The notes below the pieces were generated by a model, which saw nothing but the letters and a program-made list of their open reading frames with translations, searched no databases and was not told where the DNA came from. The position numbers and the translations under genes were made by a program. Positions 60,663-64,000 of a DNA stretch of 64,000 nt are shown in pieces. The DNA comes from Hibiscus mutabilis (lineage: Eukaryota > Streptophyta > Magnoliopsida > Malvales > Malvaceae), in the NCBI GenBank assembly GCA_019671005.1, contig CM033752.1, forward strand, positions 6,014,001 through 6,078,000, read 5' to 3'. Every line of letters starts with the position of its first letter. The stretch's first letter is position 1.

Positions 60663-61790
60663 ATGTTTGACTTTAATGAAGCTCGCATAGATGAGTATGT
60701 TACCGGCTCCTCTACCCATGGTGAGGAGATTAGGGGTGGAGAACCTCTACCACAACAAAATCCTCCGGCACAAAACCCTGAGCCAGAGGTAGTGGCTGCT
60801 CAGTTTGAATGTTATTGGAACATGGCTGGCATGTTCAAACAATTTATGTCTTCAGTGAGAGCTGAGCAGGACGTGCAACCTACTACACCGATAATTCAAT
60901 ACGCCCGAGCCCCTATTAACAAGCTATCTCAACTCTGGGCTTATACCTTTACCGGTCAAGATGATGATAATTCTGAGGTTGATGAGTACTGGTTGGATAG
61001 CACACTGCGAATCTTGAACAAGCAGTTACAGTGCTCGAACAAACACAAGCTGGAATGCGCCCTTGCATTGCTGGCCGAGGAGGCACTTTAATGGTGGGAG
61101 ACTACCACTCTCACGGTACCAGAAGAAGCTATAAATTAGGAGTTCTTTCTTCGAGAATTCCGCAATAGATACATCAGTGAGTACTATCTCGCAGAGAGGC
61201 ACAACACCTTCCCCCATCTTAAGCAAGGTTGACGGCCTATGGAGTAGTACATTTATGACTTCTGCAAGTACTGCCGATATGGAGCTGAATTCATAAAGAA
61301 GGAAGAAGGAAAGTATAGAATGTTTATTGCCGGACTCGGTGATGAATTGTGCCCTATGTTCACAGTATTTTGCATCACAAATTTTCAGGACCTGGTGAAT
61401 CGGGTCAAAGCCACCGAAGCTGCTCAGAAAGCCTAGAGGTTTGGAGGATCTAGTAGATCTGAGAAGAGGCAATATGACGATTCTCATTCTCGATCCAAGA
61501 ATATTGCTAAGCCACAAACGATAACTTAGTCGTTTGCCAAGGCTACTTCAGTTGAGAGTACTGGAGGTTTAAAACGAACCGTACAACACCTGGTATGCAA
61601 TTATTGTAAAAACAAGCATTCTGCGGGGCAATGTCGAAAGCAGTCTAGAGCTTACTATTTATGTGGTGAGCAGGGCCATTTTATCTGAGATTGTCCACTG
61701 AATACCAGTAAACCTGTTACCACATCAGCTGCTACAGCATCACCAGCTTAGTCTTACTGAGGAAAGGGATCGAGGCAGGGTTCATCGAGA
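60663..61790 (+). pseudogene. Gag of gypsy element
   Basis: ATG at 60663 opens 142 residues (MFDFNEARIDEYVTGSS, Q-rich, then FTGQDDDNSEVDEYWLD and KLECALALLAEEAL), ending at TAA before WWETTTLTVPEEAI. Beyond, across stops, FLREFRNRYISEYY, RMFIAGLGDELCPMF and a zinc knuckle YLCGEQGHFI-stop-DC follow. The first knuckle Cys is Tyr and an Arg codon has become TGA. This is the retrotransposon gag domain followed by a nucleocapsid; at least seven stops are present. Confidence 0.85.
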
Positions 61791-61820
61791 GCTGCAGGAT
61801 AACTCAGTGGCTCAGCTAAA

Positions 61821-62290
61821 GTGTCGAACATACAAGATTCCAAGGCCCTTGCCCAGATGTATCATCTGAGGAGCCGTGAGGAGGAGGATGATCCTGACAT
61901 CATTACAGGTACCCTTGAGTTGTACTCTCATTCTATTTATGCATTGATTGATCCTGGCTCCACACATTCTTTCATTAGTTCGGTGCTAGCAAAGAAGCAT
62001 AAGATGTCTTTTGAACCTGTAGCTTTTGGTGACCGTGTCACCGTAAGTTTGGCATATAAAAACTGTCACTTAATGATCCAAGGGATTTCTTTTTCGGCCA
62101 ATTTATTGGCTTTACTGATTCATGAATTCGATGTTATACTGGGACTGGACTGGCTCAGTGAACATCAGGCCTGGGTTGATTGCTCTAAAAGAAGTTGTAT
62201 CTCCGAGGCCTTGGCAAGGAAAGTGTCACCTTGATGAGTTCGAGAAACCCATCTTTGTATGCGTTGACCTTGAGACCAAGGATGAACCTC
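61821..62290 (+). pseudogene. Aspartic protease and linker
   Basis: ALIDPGSTHSFISSVLA carries the DxGST active-site motif in the form D-P-G-S-T, followed by FDVILGLDWLSEHQAWVDC, the second conserved block. The frame then shifts near 62200 and continues CHLDEFEKPIFVCVDLETKD in another phase. The enzyme cleaves the polyprotein in active elements. Confidence 0.85.
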
Positions 62291-62423
62291 AGCTGCTCAA
62301 TATTGACACCGTATGTGAGTTTCTTGATGTCTTTTTTGATGAACTTTCGGGTTTACCTCTAACCCGTAAGGTGGAATTTGGCATCAAAGTGCAACCTGGA
62401 ACGACCCCAGTTTTTATTGCACC
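62291..62423 (+). pseudogene. Reverse transcriptase N-terminal part, before MITE
   Basis: CEFLDVFFDELSGLPLTRKV and EFGIKVQPGTTPVFIAP are the usual entry to gypsy RT. The frame is cut by the hAT-like insertion and resumes at 62985 with YRMTVVDLKELK. Confidence 0.85.
62416..62423. repeat. 8 bp target-site duplication (left), ATTGCACC
   Basis: Identical to 62977-62984. An 8 bp duplication is standard for hAT elements. Confidence 0.9.
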
Positions 62424-62976
62424 TAGAACTGGCAAACTTGACCCGAGACCCAAAAACCAAACCTATTTACCCGAACCGGGGTTTAAAATCGACTCGAACA
62501 TGATGACCCAAAATTTGATCCAAAACCGAAACAAACCAAACTGAACCGAAGTTGATCTGAATTTTAGTTGAACTGAAATAGACCCGAACTGATTTTCAAA
62601 TAGACCCAAACCGAATAGACCCAAACCAAAGGCAACTCGAAATATAAAAAAGATATTAATAGAAATAAATAAAGATAGGATATGAACAACTGCACAACTC
62701 ACCAAAAAGTTAAATATGTTGACTTTATAAATCTATATATAGGGTGTAAAAAACTGAACGGCCTAAAAACTCGATTAAAATCGATTGATCTCTTATTGAC
62801 TCGAAACGAAATCAATCGAACCAAAAATAAACGAACCAAAAATCAACTACCCGAAATGACTCGAATCGTAATAGACCCAAACTAAAACTGAACCGAAATC
62901 GAATTTGAACCAAATAATATCAGACCCGAAATGACCCAAACTGAAACCAAACCGAATGACCCATTTGCCACCTCTA
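62424..62976. mobile_element. hAT-like MITE, 553 bp
   Basis: It starts TAGAACTGGCAAACTTGACC. The complement of its end reads TAGAGGTGGCAAATGGGTC, giving inverted repeats of about 18 bp with a few mismatches. It is flanked by an 8 bp duplication. The interior consists largely of short GACCCGAA/CCAAACCGAA words and has no transposase. Removing it with one duplication restores the RT reading frame. Confidence 0.88.
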
Positions 62977-62984
62977 ATTGCACC
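62977..62984. repeat. 8 bp target-site duplication (right), ATTGCACC
   Basis: Partner of 62416-62423. Confidence 0.9.
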
Positions 62985-63768
62985 CTATCGTATGACCGTT
63001 GTAGATCTTAAAGAGTTGAAGGCTCAGATTCAAGATCTTATTGATAAAGGTTTCATTCGACCAAGTTCTTCAACTTGAGGAGTTTCGGTCCTCTTCGTAA
63101 AGAAGAAGGACGGATCCATGAGGCTATGTATCGACTACCGACAACTAAACAAGGTGACTATTAAAAACAAGTATCTTCCATCAAGAATTGATGACCTGTT
63201 CGATCTGTTTAAAGATGTTGTAGTGTTTTCCAAGATTAATATAAGATCAGGGTACTATCAAATGAGAGTTAAAGAATGCGATGTATCCAAAGCTGCCTTC
63301 CGTACTAGGTACGAGGATTATGAATTCTTGGTGATGCCATTTTGGCCAACCAATGCACCAGTAGCCTTTATGGATTTGATGAATCGATTTTTTAGACCCT
63401 ACCTGGATAAATTTGTGGTGGTGTTCATTGATGACATATTGATCTATTACAAGAATATTGCAGAGCACCGTGACCACCTTCGCATTGTGTTGCAAACCCT
63501 TCGGGAGAAGAAATTATTTGTTAAGTTCTCTAAGTGTGAGTTTTGGCTTACCAAAGTTGCCTTCCTTAGGCATATTGTATCAACTTCGGGTATCCAAGTG
63601 GATCAAAAAAAAATCCAAGCTATTTTAGATTTGAGGCCATCGAAGAATATTGGAGAAATAAGAAGCTTTCTTGGTCTGGCTGGCTATTACAAGAGATTCT
63701 TGAAAGGATTCTCCATGATAGCAGCCCCGTTAACAAAGTTATTAAGAAAATACGCTCCTTTTGTATAG
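62985..63768 (+). pseudogene. Reverse transcriptase, main part
   Basis: YRMTVVDLKELKAQIQDLID, FIRPSSST-stop-GVSVLFVKKKDGS, MRLCIDYRQLN, YLPSRIDDLFDLF, INIRSGYYQMRVKECD, then the catalytic FIDDILIYYKN, KFSKCEFWLTKVAFL and IRSFLGLAGYYKRFL. One stop (TGA near 63076) and the preceding MITE interrupt it. The first catalytic Asp region reads FSKINIRSGY, so the usual Asp (KIDLRSGY) is Asn. It is inactive but well preserved. Confidence 0.88.
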
Positions 63769-64000
63769 ACCGAGAAATAGCAAAGAAGCTTTGATCAGTT
63801 AAAGCAAGTCTTGACCCATGTACCCATTCTAACCCAACCCGAGTCTGGCAAAGACTACACAGTTTACAGTGATGCATCACATCTCGTTTTAGGATGTGTT
63901 ATTATACAAGAAGGAAATGTCATAGCTTATTCATCTCGACAACTTAAGCCACATGAGTCGAATTACCCTACCCATGATTTAGAATTGGCTACAGTTGTCT
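63769..64000 (+). pseudogene. RNase H start, runs off window
   Basis: After two stops (TAG 63766-63768 and one at 63778) the frame continues SFDQLKQVLTHVPILTQPE, YTVYSDASHLVLGCVIIQ (catalytic Asp of RNase H), then AYSSRQLKPHESNYPTHDLE. It is cut by the window edge. Confidence 0.85.

Larger units (their letters stand above)
57582..64000 (+). mobile_element. Ty3/gypsy element, 5' two thirds (runs off the window)
   Basis: It comprises 5' LTR 57582-60522, primer site 60527-60538, gag, protease, RT and the start of RNase H in standard gypsy order, continuing past the window end. Many in-frame stops show it is dead. The LTR family is that of the solo LTR at 37185-40523. Confidence 0.87.

Overview
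The window is plant nuclear DNA. The evidence is multi-exon genes with GT-AG introns, plant-specific protein families (NETWORKED/KIP1-like, plant O-fucosyltransferase, a defensin-like peptide), a piece of plastid DNA, and LTR retrotransposons primed from initiator Met-tRNA. The transposon families suggest a eudicot, possibly Malvaceae/cotton-like, but I hold the genus loosely. Most of the window is transposon-derived or AT-rich, and every host gene I can recognise carries damage.

Layout. 1-4900: decayed Ty3/gypsy element (gag, then reverse transcriptase/RNase H). 5696-5890 and 14583-14669: two halves of a small RING-H2 gene, split by an 8.7 kb gypsy element (5891-14577) with long LTRs. 17048-20061: a compact non-autonomous LTR element whose long reading frame contains pieces resembling two unrelated host genes, ATP-citrate lyase B subunit and an SH3P-type endocytic protein. 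20593-23954 (minus): NET2-like actin-binding gene with at least five disabling lesions. 27603-34894: a TIR element with a 9 bp target duplication, an internal array of about 186 bp repeats, and a nested 4.7 kb solo LTR. 36740-42560 (minus): Athila-like gag/leader/LTR remnant, itself split by a 3.3 kb solo LTR (37185-40523). 42868-43730: plastid-derived DNA around a 168 bp run of N. 45113-46191: two-exon defensin-like gene lacking a normal splice donor. 48316-52163 (minus): ten-exon O-fucosyltransferase gene with an in-frame stop. 52260-57581: foldback elements, a hairpin and unclassified repeats. 57582-64000: 5' LTR, gag, protease, reverse transcriptase and start of RNase H of another gypsy element, its RT split by a 553 bp hAT-like MITE.

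How the parts relate. The window shows layered insertion: elements sit inside genes (RING-H2), inside other retrotransposons (solo LTR in Athila-like gag, hAT MITE in RT), and inside a DNA transposon (solo LTR at its terminal inverted repeat). Target-site duplications support most of these calls. Many stops look like C-to-T or G-to-A changes, as expected of methylated, silenced repeats.

The most unusual objects are the gene-capturing retroelement at 17048-20061, the TIR element carrying a satellite-like array at 27603-34894, and antisense tRNA-like boxes near the start of two distinct long LTRs. Protein family calls rest on recognition of motifs by eye; no search was run.
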